A stretch of DNA of 64,000 nucleotides from contig JANJTA010000025.1 of the NCBI GenBank assembly GCA_024711345.1, positions 20,306 through 84,305 of the forward strand, in the 5' to 3' direction. The notes beneath the pieces were generated by a model. That model saw nothing but the letters and a program-made list of their open reading frames with translations, did no database searches and was not told the origin of the DNA. Numbering within the stretch: position 1 is the first letter of the stretch; each line of letters starts with the position of its first letter. A program made the translations under genes and the position numbers. Source of the DNA: Rhodanobacter sp. (GTDB lineage Bacteria > Pseudomonadota > Gammaproteobacteria > Xanthomonadales > Rhodanobacteraceae). This document shows, one piece after another, positions 1 through 9,664 of the stretch.

Positions 1-1522
1 GCCGTGCCCAGTCCGGGCGCCGGCGCGCGTACGCCTCGCGACCCGGCTGCTCTTCGTACGGGTGGCGCAGCACGTCGAGCAGTTCGTGGATGCCAGTGAG
101 GTCGCCCTGCTCCGCACGGTCGATCGCCTGCTGCGCCAGGTAGTTGCGCAGCACGTAACGCGGGTTGGCCAGGCGCATGCGTTCGCGGCGCTGTTCCGGC
201 GCCAGCGGATCGTCGGCCAGCCGCGCCGCGTAGCGGGCCAGCCAGTCGACCAGCGCGGGTTCGGCCGCGCGCCGCTTCGCCTCGTCGTAGAACGCCTCGG
301 CGAACGGCGCCAGCGTGGGCGCCTGCACGTCGAGGTCGGCCAGCGCGCGGAACCACAACGTCATGTCGACCTCGGCCTGCTGCAGCAGAGTCTGCAGCGA
401 TTGCATCAGCGCCGCGTCGTCGTCGCGGCACTCGGCCAGGCCCAGCTTGGCGGCGACGTTGGCGCGGTCGGCGGCGGCATACGTGGCGGCGTAGTGCTGC
501 AGGCCTTCCTCCAGCGCTCCGACCCCGTCGAACAGCGGCGCCAGCGCGCCGGCCAGGCAGCTCAGGTTCCACCACGCCACGTTCGGCTGCTGGCCGTAGC
601 GGTAGCGGCGGCGCTGCGCGTCGGTGGTGTTCGGGGTCCAGTCGGGGTCGTAGTCGTCGATCCAGCCGTACGGGCCGTAGTCGATGGTGAGGCCGAGGAT
701 CGACATGTTGTCGGTGTTTATCACCCCATGCACGAAACCCACGCGCATCCAGTGCGCCAGCAGCGTGGCGGTGCGCTCGCACACCCGGCGGAACCACGCC
801 GCATACAGCGCCTGGCCGACGCCTTCCAGTTCGGGGAAGTCGCGGCGGAGGGTGAACTCGACCAGCCGGCGCAGCAGCGCGACGTCGCCGCGCGAGGTGG
901 GCAGCTCGAAGTTGCCGAAGCGGATGAACGAGGGCGCCGCGCGGCACACGATCGCGCCTGGTTCGGGCGCGGCGTGGCCGTCGTAGAACATGTCGCGCAC
1001 CACGGTCTCGCCGGTGCCGACCAGGCTAAGTGCGCGCGTGGTCGGCACGCCCAGGTGGTGCATCGCCTCGCTGCACAGGAATTCGCGCACCGAGGATCGC
1101 AGCACCGCGCGGCCGTCCGCGCCGCGCGAGTACGGGGTCAGGCCGGCACCTTTCAGCTGCAGTTCCCAGCGCTCGCCGGCGGCGTTGACGACCTCGCCCA
1201 GCGAAATCGCGCGGCCATCGCCCAGCTGCCCGGCCCAGTGGCCGAACTGGTGGCCGCCGTAGTTCGCCGCGTACGGCTGCATGCCCTCGAGCAGCGCATT
1301 GCCGCCGAACACCTGCGCGAACTCCGGCGCGGCCACGTCCGCCGCGCTGAAGCCCAGCGTCGCCGCCATCTCGGCCGAATGCGCCAGCAGGCGCGGCGCA
1401 GCCACCGGCGCGGGATCGACCCGCGAATACAGCGCGCCCTCGACCTGACGCCGCCGCGCGCCCTGCTCCGGGTCGCCGGGCAGTTCGCGCACGAACGCAT
1501 TGTCGAAACGTAGATCGAGCAT
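1..1522 (-). CDS. selO: Protein adenylyltransferase SelO (YdiU), 3' end cut by window
   Basis: Pseudokinase-fold enzyme that transfers AMP from ATP to Ser/Thr/Tyr of target proteins; linked to redox stress in other bacteria. The minus-strand frame is open from the ATG at 1522 to the window edge, about 507 residues. It contains family landmarks: [17 protein letters not shown] near residue 85, [14 protein letters not shown], and [19 protein letters not shown] with the metal-binding Asn/Asp. The frame reaches RRPDWAR at the edge, so only the last dozen or so residues are missing, including the tail that carries a redox-active Cys (or Sec) in the family. Whether this copy keeps that Cys cannot be seen. 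The long plus-strand frame opposite is a G+C artefact. Confidence 0.95.
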   Translation of the reverse strand, partial: MLDLRFDNAFVRELPGDPEQGARRRQVEGALYSRVDPAPVAAPRLLAHSAEMAATLGFSAADVAAPEFAQVFGGNALLEGMQPYAANYGGHQFGHWAGQLGDGRAISLGEVVNAAGERWELQLKGAGLTPYSRGADGRAVLRSSVREFLCSEAMHHLGVPTTRALSLVGTGETVVRDMFYDGHAAPEPGAIVCRAAPSFIRFGNFELPTSRGDVALLRRLVEFTLRRDFPELEGVGQALYAAWFRRVCERTATLLAHWMRVGFVHGVINTDNMSILGLTIDYGPYGWIDDYDPDWTPNTTDAQRRRYRYGQQPNVAWWNLSCLAGALAPLFDGVGALEEGLQHYAATYAAADRANVAAKLGLAECRDDDAALMQSLQTLLQQAEVDMTLWFRALADLDVQAPTLAPFAEAFYDEAKRRAAEPALVDWLARYAARLADDPLAPEQRRERMRLANPRYVLRNYLAQQAIDRAEQGDLTGIHELLDVLRHPYEEQPGREAYARRRPDWAR

Positions 1523-1586
1523 GGGACCGCCTCGGAAGCTGCCACCTATATCCGGGCGCCGCTGGCCCGATGCAAGGCCGCAGCGG

Positions 1587-2528
1587 CTAGCGCGCCACCG
1601 CCCGTGCGCGGCGCGCCGGGCGGTGGATCGCCTGCAGCCGCTGGTAGACGGTCAGCACGGCGCTGCCGTAATCCCGCGCCCGGCTCGGCGTGTGGCTGTG
1701 GTAGTAGCCCACGCCGAGTACGCGGTCGCGGGTCTGGCGCATGCCGTCGCGCAGGATCTTCGCCGCCACCGTGATGTTGGTGCGCGGATTCAGCAGGGTC
1801 AGCGGGTCGCGCACCGCGTCGCGATGCATCGGGTAGTAGACCTGCATGATGCCGACGTCCTGCACCGCCGAACCGAACTGGCTCGCCGCCGCCATCGCCA
1901 GCTGCACGTCGTGGCGATCGCCGCGCACGAGATGGTCGTTGACGCGGAACAGCCACGGCGTGGGCGCGACCTTGCCGTCCGGGTACAGCGCCTTGGACTC
2001 CACCAGGGCGATGGCGTACAGCAGCAGCGGATCGACGCCGGCGCTCTCGCCGATCTGCGACCACAGGCTGTCGCGCGAGGTGATGTCCAGGTCGGGCTCC
2101 TCGACCGGCATCATCAGGTCCATCGTGCTGACCTCGGACAGCAACTTGCGCTCGGCCGCGCCCGCGCCGGGGCGGCCCGTGGGCGAAACCGCCGGCACGT
2201 CCGTCGACACGGGGGCCCTCCGCGCGGGCGCCGGCCTGGCCGGCAAGGCTGCCGCGCGCATGGCCGATGCCGGCTGCGCCGGGGCAGCGAGTGTCTCGCT
2301 GACCGGCCTCGATCCCGTATCGGGGTGCGCCATGCCGAAGCGCAGCAGCACCAGGGCAACGCCGGCGACGGCGCTCATCGCCACACCCGCCAGCAGCCGG
2401 CGCCGCTGCACGTATTTCCCTCCGAACCACGCCGGCAGACGCGCCCGCATCCACGGCAGCACGTGCATGCCGGCAAAGCCACGCAGGCTGGCGGCCAGCA
2501 CGGCGTGCCAGTCGTCCAGCGGCCACAT
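1587..2528 (-). CDS. SLT-domain lytic transglycosylase, membrane-anchored
   Basis: Likely cleaves the glycan strand of peptidoglycan in the periplasm. From the chosen start there is a short cytoplasmic stretch, one membrane helix (after VQRRRL, about residues 45-65), a Pro/Ala-rich linker, then an SLT/goose-lysozyme-like domain in the C-terminal half. The domain has the catalytic Glu in [12 protein letters not shown], then [11 protein letters not shown] and a Tyr-rich [16 protein letters not shown]. The start is uncertain: the frame stays open to an ATG at 2831, but that extra part looks non-coding (Arg/Ser-rich, no domain), so I chose ATG 2528. No strong ribosome site is visible at any candidate. 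The gene lies downstream of and parallel to selO-type housekeeping genes without obvious coupling. Confidence 0.8.
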   Translation of the reverse strand: MWPLDDWHAVLAASLRGFAGMHVLPWMRARLPAWFGGKYVQRRRLLAGVAMSAVAGVALVLLRFGMAHPDTGSRPVSETLAAPAQPASAMRAAALPARPAPARRAPVSTDVPAVSPTGRPGAGAAERKLLSEVSTMDLMMPVEEPDLDITSRDSLWSQIGESAGVDPLLLYAIALVESKALYPDGKVAPTPWLFRVNDHLVRGDRHDVQLAMAAASQFGSAVQDVGIMQVYYPMHRDAVRDPLTLLNPRTNITVAAKILRDGMRQTRDRVLGVGYYHSHTPSRARDYGSAVLTVYQRLQAIHRPARRARAVAR

Positions 2529-3019
2529 GGGCGGCAGCAGCCAGCGCTCCGCCCGCGGCTGCGACGCACACGGGAACCGCCGCCCGAGCATGCGCCGCGA
2601 ACGCATCCACTGGACCGGCGCCGGCATCATGACCGGTGCGGCAAGCGGACCGCATGCCGACGAATCGCCGCATTTCCAGCGCGCCGGCGCCATCAGATGG
2701 ACGCGGCCCGATACTCGCAGGGTGCTCCGCACCGTCACGGCAGCCGTGGCCGGATGCCGGCCATCGCCCGCGACGCGGCCACGGCGACTGCCGTGCGAGG
2801 CCTGTGCGGTCACTGGGGTCGAGCCGTCCACGGGGGATCCTGTTCAAGGGCACGGTCGCGGCCAGCTCGCGGTGCCGGAGCCCGCCATTAAATCAGGTTT
2901 GCCAAGCCAGTTCCCGCATCTGGCCGCACGACGTTCACGGACGGTCACCGTTACGGCATGCCCGAACCGCTGCGCCAACCAGCCGCTATAGTCGGCTGCC
3001 GCATCCTCGCAAAAACCGC
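2529..3019. other. Intergenic stretch between divergent genes
   Basis: About 490 bases lie between the chosen transglycosylase start and the DUF1415 gene. Open frames on both strands have atypical composition and no recognisable domain. The stretch probably holds the two divergent promoters, or part of it is a longer N-terminus of the transglycosylase. I see no tRNA, riboswitch or clear repeat. Confidence 0.4.
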
Positions 3020-3610
3020 ATGAAGCCGACACCCGCCAACGACCTCAACGCCGATGCGCTGCCCGAGGACGCGCCCTACCTCGCCGCCACCATGCGCTGG
3101 CTGGAACGCGCGGTGATCGGGCTGGACCTGTGCCCGTTCGCCCGTGCCCCGCACGAGCAGGGCAAGCTGCGCCTGCGGGTGAGCCATGCGCGCGACACCG
3201 ACACGCTGCTCGACGATCTCTGCGGCGAGCTGCAGTCGCTCAATGCACTGACGCCGGAGGAATGCGAGACCGGCCTGCTGATCCACCCGTTCGTGCTGGG
3301 CGACTTCCTCGACTGCAACGACTTCCTCGACGTGGCCGACGCCGCGCTGCAGACGCTGGGGCTGGAAGGGGAATGGCAGGTGGCCAGCTTCCACCCCCGC
3401 CACCAGTTCGCCGACACCCTGCCGGACGACGTCGGGAACCTCGCCAACCGCTCGCCGTATCCCACGCTGCACCTGCTGCGCGAAACCAGCATCGAGCGCG
3501 CGACGGAAACGATGAGCGACACCGGCAGCATCTGCCGGCGCAACATCGAGACGCTGCAACGGCTGGGCATCGATGGCTGGCAAAAGCTGTGGCGCAACGA
3601 CACGGATTGA
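3020..3610 (+). CDS. DUF1415 family protein
   Basis: A 196-residue soluble protein of the DUF1415 family, common in gamma- and betaproteobacteria and of unknown function. Visible features are a conserved N-terminal WLERAVIGLDLCPFA segment, a middle EWQVASFHPRHQFADT block, NRSPYPTLHLLRE, and a C-terminal NIETLQRLG. The conserved Cys, His and Glu residues suggest an enzyme or metal site, but nothing firm can be said. The start ATG at 3020 is where family similarity begins; the frame is open further upstream without similarity. No signal peptide or membrane segment is present. Confidence 0.9.
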   Translation: MKPTPANDLNADALPEDAPYLAATMRWLERAVIGLDLCPFARAPHEQGKLRLRVSHARDTDTLLDDLCGELQSLNALTPEECETGLLIHPFVLGDFLDCNDFLDVADAALQTLGLEGEWQVASFHPRHQFADTLPDDVGNLANRSPYPTLHLLRETSIERATETMSDTGSICRRNIETLQRLGIDGWQKLWRNDTD

Positions 3611-3668
3611 ACACGGCCATCCAACCCGGAGTTCACACTCGCGTCGGGCGAAGCTGTCACACTGACGA

Positions 3669-4001
3669 GTGAAAAATCTCCCCGACCCCTACGCCGAAAG
3701 CGTCGATCCCCGCGTGCAATGCACGACCTGCGAAGCCGTGTGCTGCCGCCTCACCGTGGTGCTGATGCCCGAGGACCGGGTGCCCGCCTGGCTGGTCGAT
3801 CATGACGAGCACGGCATGGCGACCCTGGCCAAGGGCGAGGACGGCTGGTGCGCCGCGGTCGACCCGAACACTTCCCGCTGCACCATCTATGCAGACCGCC
3901 CCACCATCTGCCGCAAATTCGCGATGGGCAGCCCCAGTTGCCGCGACGAACGGCGCAAGTGGTTCGGCAACGCGATTCCCACCGCGGTGCACGTGTTCTG
4001 A
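3669..4001 (+). CDS. YkgJ-type cysteine-cluster protein
   Basis: A 110-residue protein with the zinc- or iron-chelating cysteine cluster of the CxxCxxCC (YkgJ) family. CTTCEAVCC lies near residues 18-26, followed by a Cys in WCAAV and later CTIYADRPTICRKF and SCRD. These Cys residues are expected to bind one metal or Fe-S site; the biological role is unknown. The GTG start at 3669 is the first codon that gives the complete domain; no ATG option exists upstream in a sensible position. It follows the DUF1415 gene by 58 bases on the same strand and may be co-transcribed. Confidence 0.85.
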   Translation: MKNLPDPYAESVDPRVQCTTCEAVCCRLTVVLMPEDRVPAWLVDHDEHGMATLAKGEDGWCAAVDPNTSRCTIYADRPTICRKFAMGSPSCRDERRKWFGNAIPTAVHVF

Positions 4002-4023
4002 CGGCGTTCGTGGCCGCTGCATC

Positions 4024-4093
4024 GCAGGGCGGGCACCGCCCGCCGCTCGCGTCCCGCCAAAGTGGAAAAGCCGGCGGGTAGTGCCCGCCCTAC
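4024..4093. repeat. REP-type inverted pair, family 1 (copy 1)
   Basis: Two 21-base arms, at 4024-4044 and 4073-4093, are inverted relative to each other around a spacer of about 28 bases. The arm core is GTAGGGCGGGCA...TGCCCGCC; the left arm of this copy starts with GCAGGG. The same structure recurs at 9572-9645. This is the layout of a REP doublet (REPIN). The right arm overlaps the end of the RsuA-family gene and supplies its stop codon. Confidence 0.75.
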
Positions 4094-4788
4094 GCGAAGA
4101 TTTGCGCGACCTCGGCGGCGTCGAGCGCACGCCATTCACCCGGCGGCAACTCGCCCAGCACGAGCGCGCCGATCGAAATCCGCTGCAGCGTCTCCACGTG
4201 GTTGCCGACGGCGGCGAACATGCGGCGCACCTGGTGGTAGCGGCCTTCGGTGACGGTGAGGCGCGCGTGCCGCGGCCCCAGCACCTCCAGCGCGGCCGGT
4301 GCGAGCGGCGTGGTTTCCCCTTCCAGCATGAGCGTGCCGCTGGCGAACAGTGCGCCCTCGTCGCCGCGCAGATCCTGTGCGAGGGTGGCCTCGTAGACCT
4401 TGGTAACGTTCGCCTTCGGCGAAATGATCCGGTGCAGCAGCGCGCCGTCGTCGGTGAACAGCAGCAGGCCCGAGGTGTCGCGGTCGAGCCGGCCCACCGT
4501 GGACAGCGCCGGCGAGCGCACGCGGTAGCGCGGCGGCAGCAGGTCGTAGACCACCCGGCCCGGATCCTTGCGCGAGCAGGTGACGCCGAGCGGCTTGTGC
4601 ATCATCAGCGTGAGCCCCGGCGGCGGGTCGAGCGGCTCGTCGTCGACGCGGATGGTTTCGTACGGCACCACGTCGTCGGCATACAGCACCTCGCCCGCGG
4701 CATCGGTGATGCGCCCGGCGCGGAACAGCTGGGTCACGTCCTTGCGGCTGCCGTAACCGAGGTTCGCAATCAGCTTGACCAGTTTCAT
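4090..4788 (-). CDS. rsuA: RsuA-family 16S rRNA pseudouridine synthase
   Basis: Converts a uridine of 16S rRNA to pseudouridine (U516 in E. coli RsuA). The 232-residue protein has an N-terminal S4-like RNA-binding segment (LVKLIANLGYGSRKDV). The catalytic motif GRLDRDTSGLLLFTDDG near residue 100 carries the catalytic Asp. The C-terminal EGRYHQVRRMFAAVGNHV is typical of RsuA/RluE enzymes. Its ATG overlaps the stop of the upstream RsmC-like gene (ATGA), so the two rRNA-modification genes are translationally coupled. The TAG stop lies inside a REP repeat arm. RluE or RluF specificity cannot be excluded; RsuA is the best match by overall pattern. Confidence 0.85.
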   Translation of the reverse strand: MKLVKLIANLGYGSRKDVTQLFRAGRITDAAGEVLYADDVVPYETIRVDDEPLDPPPGLTLMMHKPLGVTCSRKDPGRVVYDLLPPRYRVRSPALSTVGRLDRDTSGLLLFTDDGALLHRIISPKANVTKVYEATLAQDLRGDEGALFASGTLMLEGETTPLAPAALEVLGPRHARLTVTEGRYHQVRRMFAAVGNHVETLQRISIGALVLGELPPGEWRALDAAEVAQIFA

Positions 4789-5855
4789 CCGCGCACCCCG
4801 ACCGCCTCGATCACCTTGAACCCTTCCTGCACGACCAGCGTGCGCACTTCGTGGAAACGCGAAGCCAGCACCGCCTCGTACGGCAGGTGCCGGTTCGCCA
4901 CCATCAGCAACCGGCCATCCGGCAGCAGGGCCTCGGCCGCACTGACGATGAACGCGCGACCCAGCTCGGGCAGGTCGGCGCGCCCCTGGTGGAACGGCGG
5001 GTTGCTGACGATGGCGTCGTAGCGCTGCGCCAGGCCGCGGGTCACGTCGTGCCAGTGCAACGCCACCGCCACGTCGCGCCCGCACTCGCGCTGCGCCCGC
5101 GCCAGGTTGAGCCGCGCCGGCTCCAGCGCGCGCGCTTCGGCTTCGTACAGGTCGATCGCTGTGACATGCGGGCAACGCGCCATGACTTGCGTGGAAAGAT
5201 AGCCGTAACCGGCACCGAGATCGGCCACGCGGCCGTGCAGGTCCGCCGGCAGGTGTTCCGCCAGCAGCGCCGAGGCGCGATCGATGCGGTCCCAGGCGAA
5301 CAGGCCGGGGCGGCTGACGTAACCGTCGGCGATGGCGCGCGGCGCGTCCAGCGCCAGCCATGCGGCCAGCAGGCTTTGGTCGATGCGCTCCGGCAACGGT
5401 GTGCACCAGAACACCCGGCACTTGTGCTTGGACAGGTGCCGCACGGCGCCGGCCAGTTGTGCCAGATCCGCCTCGCCCGACTTCGCGCCTTCGGCATTCG
5501 GCATCGCGGCCAGCAGCGTGCCGACCGGCGCCACGTGCGTCAGCGCGCGGGCGAACAAGGCGCGCGCCTCGTCGCGCTGGCGCGGCGGCAGCAGCAGCAC
5601 CAGTGGAAATTTTTCCTCGGCAGCCGCTTCGCCCACGCGCAGGCCGCTGCGGCCCAGTTCGTCGGCGAACGGCAGGAAGCCCTGCTCGCACAGCCAGCCG
5701 GGCTGCGCCATCTCGCGCAGGCGCACGCCGGCGCGGGCGCGCAGGAACAGCACGCGGCCGTCCGCCGGCAACGGCAGCTCGCCAGTCTCGAACGGCACGA
5801 ACAGGGCCGCCAGCGCCGCATCCGGCGCGGCCGAGAAAAATCCGCCAGCTGTCAC
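4785..5855 (-). CDS. rsmC: RsmC-like 16S rRNA guanine-N2 methyltransferase
   Basis: A 356-residue class I SAM methyltransferase with the two-lobed architecture of RsmC/RlmG: a degenerate N-terminal MTase-like half and an active C-terminal half. The active half shows the SAM loop VADLGAGYGYLS (near residue 212) and the catalytic NPPF motif in DAIVSNPPFHQGR (near residue 283). Known RsmC methylates G1207 of 16S rRNA. The stop overlaps the start of the downstream pseudouridine synthase by four bases, which supports a shared function in ribosome maturation. RlmG-type specificity is the main alternative. Confidence 0.85.
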   Translation of the reverse strand: MTAGGFFSAAPDAALAALFVPFETGELPLPADGRVLFLRARAGVRLREMAQPGWLCEQGFLPFADELGRSGLRVGEAAAEEKFPLVLLLPPRQRDEARALFARALTHVAPVGTLLAAMPNAEGAKSGEADLAQLAGAVRHLSKHKCRVFWCTPLPERIDQSLLAAWLALDAPRAIADGYVSRPGLFAWDRIDRASALLAEHLPADLHGRVADLGAGYGYLSTQVMARCPHVTAIDLYEAEARALEPARLNLARAQRECGRDVAVALHWHDVTRGLAQRYDAIVSNPPFHQGRADLPELGRAFIVSAAEALLPDGRLLMVANRHLPYEAVLASRFHEVRTLVVQEGFKVIEAVGVRG

Positions 5856-5924
5856 GTCATCCCTTCCACGCCCGAAACGGTGGCGGCATTGTACGTGGCG
5901 GCCGGCCGGAGCTGGCCGACCGGC

Positions 5925-6266
5925 TCAACTTCCGCTGTGCTGGTGCACCGCGTCCATCACGCGGGCGGAGAACACCAGCGCCGCGCCGGCGTTGAGCGCC
6001 ACCGCCACGCCCAGCGCCTCGGCGATTTCCTCGCGGGTCGCGCCGTGCTTCAGCGCCTCGCCGACGTGCACCGTGATGCAGCCGTCGCAACGGGTGGTGA
6101 CCGCCACCGCCAGCCCGATCAGTTCGCGGGTCTTGGCGTCCAGGTGGCCGGTCTTCCCGCCGGCGTCGGTCAGTACCTGGTAGCCCCGCAGCGTGTCGGG
6201 GCTGAGCTTGCCGATCTCGCCGATGCGGCCGATCAGTTCTTTGCGGTATTGCAGCCAGTCGAACAT
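5925..6266 (-). CDS. Carboxymuconolactone decarboxylase family (AhpD-like) protein
   Basis: A 113-residue all-helical protein with the AhpD-like redox motif CDGCITVH (CxxC followed by His three residues later), near residues 59-66. In AhpD these residues carry peroxidase or disulfide-reductase chemistry. The C-terminal part, with the repeated pattern EALKHGATREEIAEAL, completes the domain. It could serve in peroxide detoxification or as an alkylhydroperoxidase partner; the substrate is not evident. The gene stands alone between the RsmC-like gene and the OPT transporter, all on the minus strand. Confidence 0.88.
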   Translation of the reverse strand: MFDWLQYRKELIGRIGEIGKLSPDTLRGYQVLTDAGGKTGHLDAKTRELIGLAVAVTTRCDGCITVHVGEALKHGATREEIAEALGVAVALNAGAALVFSARVMDAVHQHSGS

Positions 6267-6362
6267 GGGGATTCTCTCGCGGTCGTGCGGCTTGGCGACG
6301 CGCCAGACCGGAGGGGGATCCTGCGCCCGCGGACGTGAATTCCGGGCATCGGCGCGTGCGCC

Positions 6363-8372
6363 CTATACCGCCCGGCCCATGCGGCCGATCCAGCGGTACA
6401 TCGCCCAGGTCACCGCCACGAACAGCACGCCGCCGATCCAGATCGCAGCGTCGTGGAAGTTGTCGCCCACCAGCGCCAGCGGCGCGTTGCGATCGGCGAA
6501 GCCGAGCTTGTCGGAGAACGCCACCAGCGCGGCCACCAGCACGCCGAGCAGGCTCTCGCCCACGATCAGGCCGGACGCCAACAGCACGCCGAGCTGCTTG
6601 GTCGCTTCCGCCTTCGGGCCGCGGTCGGCGCGCTTGTCGAACCATGCGCCGACCAGCGCGCCCACCACCACCATCAGCGTGGTGGACGTGGGCAGGTAGA
6701 TGCCCAGGCCAACCGCCAGCGGCGGCAGGCGCATCGACTTGCCGGTCCGCGCCAGCGCCTCGTCCAGCACGATGATGCCCACGCCGATCGCGCCGCCGAT
6801 GATGATCAGGCTCCAGTCGATGTTGCCGGTGATCACGCCCTGTGCCAGCGCCGAGATCAGCCCGGCCTGCGGCGCCGGCAACGCGCGCGACGGGTCCACG
6901 CCCGGTGCGCCGAGGAAGCCGTAGGCCTGGTTCAGGAGGTCCAGCACCGGCGGGATCACCAGCGCGCCGGCGATCACGCCGATCACCAGCGCCCACTGCT
7001 GCAGCGACGGCGTGGCGTCCACCAGCTGGCCGGTCTTGAGATCCTGCAGGTTGTTGTTGGCGATCGAGGCCACCGCGAACACGATGGCGGTGATGAACAG
7101 CGCAAACGCCACCAGCGCCTTGCCCGCCTCCTCCGGCATCATCGACTTCACGCCCAGCACCAGCAGCAGCGCGGCGATGATCACCACCAGGATGCCCACG
7201 CCCGACAGCGGGCTGTTGGAGGAACCGATCAGGCCGGCCATGTAACCGCACACGGCGGAGACCAGGAAGCTCAGGATCACCACGAACAGCACGCCGCCGA
7301 TCACCAGCAGCGCGGTGTGCTCGCCCAGCCCGCTGATGCCCGCAAAGTGGCCCAGCAGCCACGCCACCGGAATCAGGCACAGCAGGGTGATCAGGCCGAC
7401 CATGCCGATCGGCATGTCGTGCTCGGTGCGCGGCAGCGTGGCCAGCTGGCCGGCCTTGCGCACGCGCGAGGCGGCCATCGCGCCGGCCAGCCCGCCGATC
7501 ACCGGCTTGACCAGCTTGGCCAGCGTCCAGATCGCCGCCACGCCGATGGTGCCGGCGCCGACGAAGCGCACGTAATGGCTCCACGCGCCCTGCGCCACCG
7601 CGTCGGCGGCGCCGTCGGCCGGGTGCAGCAGCAGGAAGTGCGGCACCGCCCAGCCCCAGCCGATCAGCGCGCCGACCAGCATCGCCACACCCACCCACAG
7701 GCCGACCAGGTGGCCCACCGCGAACAGTGCGAACGACAGGCTGAAGTCGAAGCCGGTGGCGGCGCCCTTGTCACCCACGCGGAAATAGCTGGACACCGCG
7801 GCGGCGAACAGCTTGGTCTGCACGACCACGTAGAACGCCGCCGAGACGACCGCACCGGCGACCACCGCCTTCAGCCCGGCGCCGCCCGACTCCACCGAGC
7901 TGGCCGCCTCCTCCGAGCTGGAGCCGACCTTGAGCACCTCGGCGCAGGCCACGCCCTCGGGGTACGGCAGGTCCGAGTCGGTGACCAGCGCGCGGCGCAG
8001 CGGGATGGTGTACATCACGCCGAGGATGCCGCCGGTGGCGCAGATGCCGAAGCTCATCCAGAACGGGAAGCCGTTCCACCAGCCGATGATGATCAGGCCA
8101 GGCAGCACGAAGATGATCGAGGACAGCGTGCCCGCGGCCGAGGCCACCGTCTGCACGATGTTGTTCTCCTGCATGGTCGAGTTCTTCAGCGAACGCAGGA
8201 TCGCCATCGAGATCACCGCCGCGGGGATCGAGGTGGCGAAGGTAAGGCCCGCCTTGAGGCCGAAGAACACGTTGGCCGCGGTAAACACCACGGTGATCAC
8301 GATGCCGATGATCACCCCGCGCAGGGTGAATTCGACGCGCGGCGATGCGCTGGACATGGGCTGTGCGCTCAC
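6363..8372 (-). CDS. OPT family oligopeptide transporter
   Basis: A roughly 669-residue inner-membrane protein with 14 or more hydrophobic segments, matching the oligopeptide transporter (OPT) family that imports peptides or metal chelates by proton symport. Typical blocks are LKAGLTFATSIPAAVISMA, NIVQTVASAAGT, and LPYPEGVACAEVLK with the conserved YPxG. I chose the GTG at 8372 because GGGGGAGAG lies seven bases upstream; the next ATG is at 8357. The frame stays open to 8519, but the extra N-terminus is not membrane-like. Together with the exported peptidases at 18.7-27.8 kb it suggests use of external peptides (inference). Confidence 0.9.
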   Translation of the reverse strand: MSAQPMSSASPRVEFTLRGVIIGIVITVVFTAANVFFGLKAGLTFATSIPAAVISMAILRSLKNSTMQENNIVQTVASAAGTLSSIIFVLPGLIIIGWWNGFPFWMSFGICATGGILGVMYTIPLRRALVTDSDLPYPEGVACAEVLKVGSSSEEAASSVESGGAGLKAVVAGAVVSAAFYVVVQTKLFAAAVSSYFRVGDKGAATGFDFSLSFALFAVGHLVGLWVGVAMLVGALIGWGWAVPHFLLLHPADGAADAVAQGAWSHYVRFVGAGTIGVAAIWTLAKLVKPVIGGLAGAMAASRVRKAGQLATLPRTEHDMPIGMVGLITLLCLIPVAWLLGHFAGISGLGEHTALLVIGGVLFVVILSFLVSAVCGYMAGLIGSSNSPLSGVGILVVIIAALLLVLGVKSMMPEEAGKALVAFALFITAIVFAVASIANNNLQDLKTGQLVDATPSLQQWALVIGVIAGALVIPPVLDLLNQAYGFLGAPGVDPSRALPAPQAGLISALAQGVITGNIDWSLIIIGGAIGVGIIVLDEALARTGKSMRLPPLAVGLGIYLPTSTTLMVVVGALVGAWFDKRADRGPKAEATKQLGVLLASGLIVGESLLGVLVAALVAFSDKLGFADRNAPLALVGDNFHDAAIWIGGVLFVAVTWAMYRWIGRMGRAV

Positions 8373-8499
8373 AGGATGACTCTCCCCCGGGTGGATGGCT
8401 GCGACGGAAGATAGCGTGGAATGGCCGCCGACCGTTACCCCCGGCGGCGCGGAACGCGGCTGGGCGTAGAATGGCCGGCTGTTGTCCCGAGAGATCCCC

Positions 8500-9057
8500 A
8501 TGGCACTCAATGCCACCATTCACAAGGTCGAGCTGCAGGTCAGCGACATGGACCGGCACTACTACGCCAGCCATGCGCTGACCCTGGCGCGGCATCCGTC
8601 GGAGACCGCCGAGCGCCTGATGGTGCGCCTGCTCGCGTTCGCGCTGTACGCGCACGAGCGGCTGGAATTCGGCAAGGGCCTCAGCGACGAGGACGAGCCG
8701 GCGCTGTGGCGCAAGGCGTACACCGACGAGATCGAGCTGTGGATCGACGTCGGCCAGCCCGACGAGGCGCGCATCCGCAAGGCCTGCGGCCGTGCGCGCC
8801 AGGTGGTGGTGATCAGCTACGGCGGCAACGCCGCGGAGCTCTGGTGGAACAAGGTCGGCACGGCGCTCGGCCGCCACGGCAACCTCACCGTGCTCGACAT
8901 CCCCGCCGGCACCGTAGCCGAACTGGCCGCGCTGCTGCAGCGTGGCATGCGCCTGCAGGCGCTGGTGCAGGACGGCCAGTTGCAACTGATGAACGAGAGC
9001 GACGCGGTCGCGGTCGATCCGCTCAGGCGCATGGACGCGGCCGAGCTGATCAGCTGA
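8500..9057 (+). CDS. yaeQ: YaeQ family protein
   Basis: A 185-residue protein matching E. coli YaeQ along its whole length. Shared blocks are the start [38 protein letters not shown], and [17 protein letters not shown]. The fold is related to PD-(D/E)XK nucleases and the E. coli gene was found as a suppressor of rfaH loss, but the activity is unknown. The ATG at 8500 is chosen by family similarity; an in-frame ATG at 8482 would add six residues. The gene is divergent from the OPT transporter. Confidence 0.93.
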   Translation: MALNATIHKVELQVSDMDRHYYASHALTLARHPSETAERLMVRLLAFALYAHERLEFGKGLSDEDEPALWRKAYTDEIELWIDVGQPDEARIRKACGRARQVVVISYGGNAAELWWNKVGTALGRHGNLTVLDIPAGTVAELAALLQRGMRLQALVQDGQLQLMNESDAVAVDPLRRMDAAELIS

Positions 9058-9131
9058 CGCCCCACGACCGGCCCCCATGCCGCGGTTTCCCGCATAATCC
9101 CGCCGATATCTTCAACATCCCGGAGTCACCC

Positions 9132-9566
9132 ATGCGCTGGTTGCTGCCCCTGCTTGCCGTGTTCGCCCTCGCTGCCTGCAGCACCCCGCCGCCGGCGCAG
9201 GCCAGCGGACAGGTCGACAAGCTCACCGTGATCGACCAGAAGGTCGGCACCGGCGCCGAAGCGAAAGCCGGCATGGACGTGCTGGTGCACTACACCGGCT
9301 GGCTCTACGACGAGCACGCGAAGGACAAGCACGGCGCCAAGTTCGACAGCTCGCTCGACCACGGCGCGCCGTTCAACTTCACGCTGGGCGCCGGCCGGGT
9401 GATCGACGGCTGGGACCAGGGCGTGGCCGGCATGCGCGTGGGCGGCAAGCGCACCTTGCTGATCCCCGCTGCACTCGGCTACGGCGAGCGCGGCGCCGGC
9501 GCGGACATCCCGCCGAACGCCTCGCTGGTGTTCGACGTGGAGCTGATCGACGTCAGCGCGCGCTGA
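9132..9566 (+). CDS. FKBP-type peptidyl-prolyl isomerase, lipoprotein
   Basis: A 144-residue exported prolyl isomerase. The N-terminus is a lipoprotein signal with lipobox LAAC (Cys near residue 16), so it is probably anchored to the outer or inner membrane on the periplasmic side. The FKBP domain shows [43 protein letters not shown] and [24 protein letters not shown], with the aromatic binding-pocket residues kept. The start ATG at 9132 has GGAG eight bases upstream. It follows yaeQ on the same strand after 74 bases. Confidence 0.92.
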   Translation: MRWLLPLLAVFALAACSTPPPAQASGQVDKLTVIDQKVGTGAEAKAGMDVLVHYTGWLYDEHAKDKHGAKFDSSLDHGAPFNFTLGAGRVIDGWDQGVAGMRVGGKRTLLIPAALGYGERGAGADIPPNASLVFDVELIDVSAR

Positions 9567-9571
9567 AGTCC

Positions 9572-9645
9572 GTAGGGCGGGCACTGCCCGCCGGCTTCTG
9601 CTTCGCGCGACCTTGTCGAGGAGCGGCGGGCGGTGCCCGCCCTAC
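9572..9645. repeat. REP-type inverted pair, family 1 (copy 2)
   Basis: Arms of 21 bases at 9572-9592 (GTAGGGCGGGCACTGCCCGC...) and 9625-9645 are inverted around a spacer of about 32 bases. Each arm is itself a small hairpin. Same family as the element at 4024-4093. It sits between the convergent FKBP and RIO kinase genes, where it may also act as a transcription barrier. Confidence 0.75.
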
Positions 9646-9664
9646 GAAGCATCGGTGCCGCCGG

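Noticed and set aside
62..1513. Long plus-strand open frame opposite SelO
   Set aside because: It has no recognisable domain and biased His/Arg/Gln composition. The minus strand encodes a complete SelO sequence; the open antisense frame is a product of high third-position G+C.
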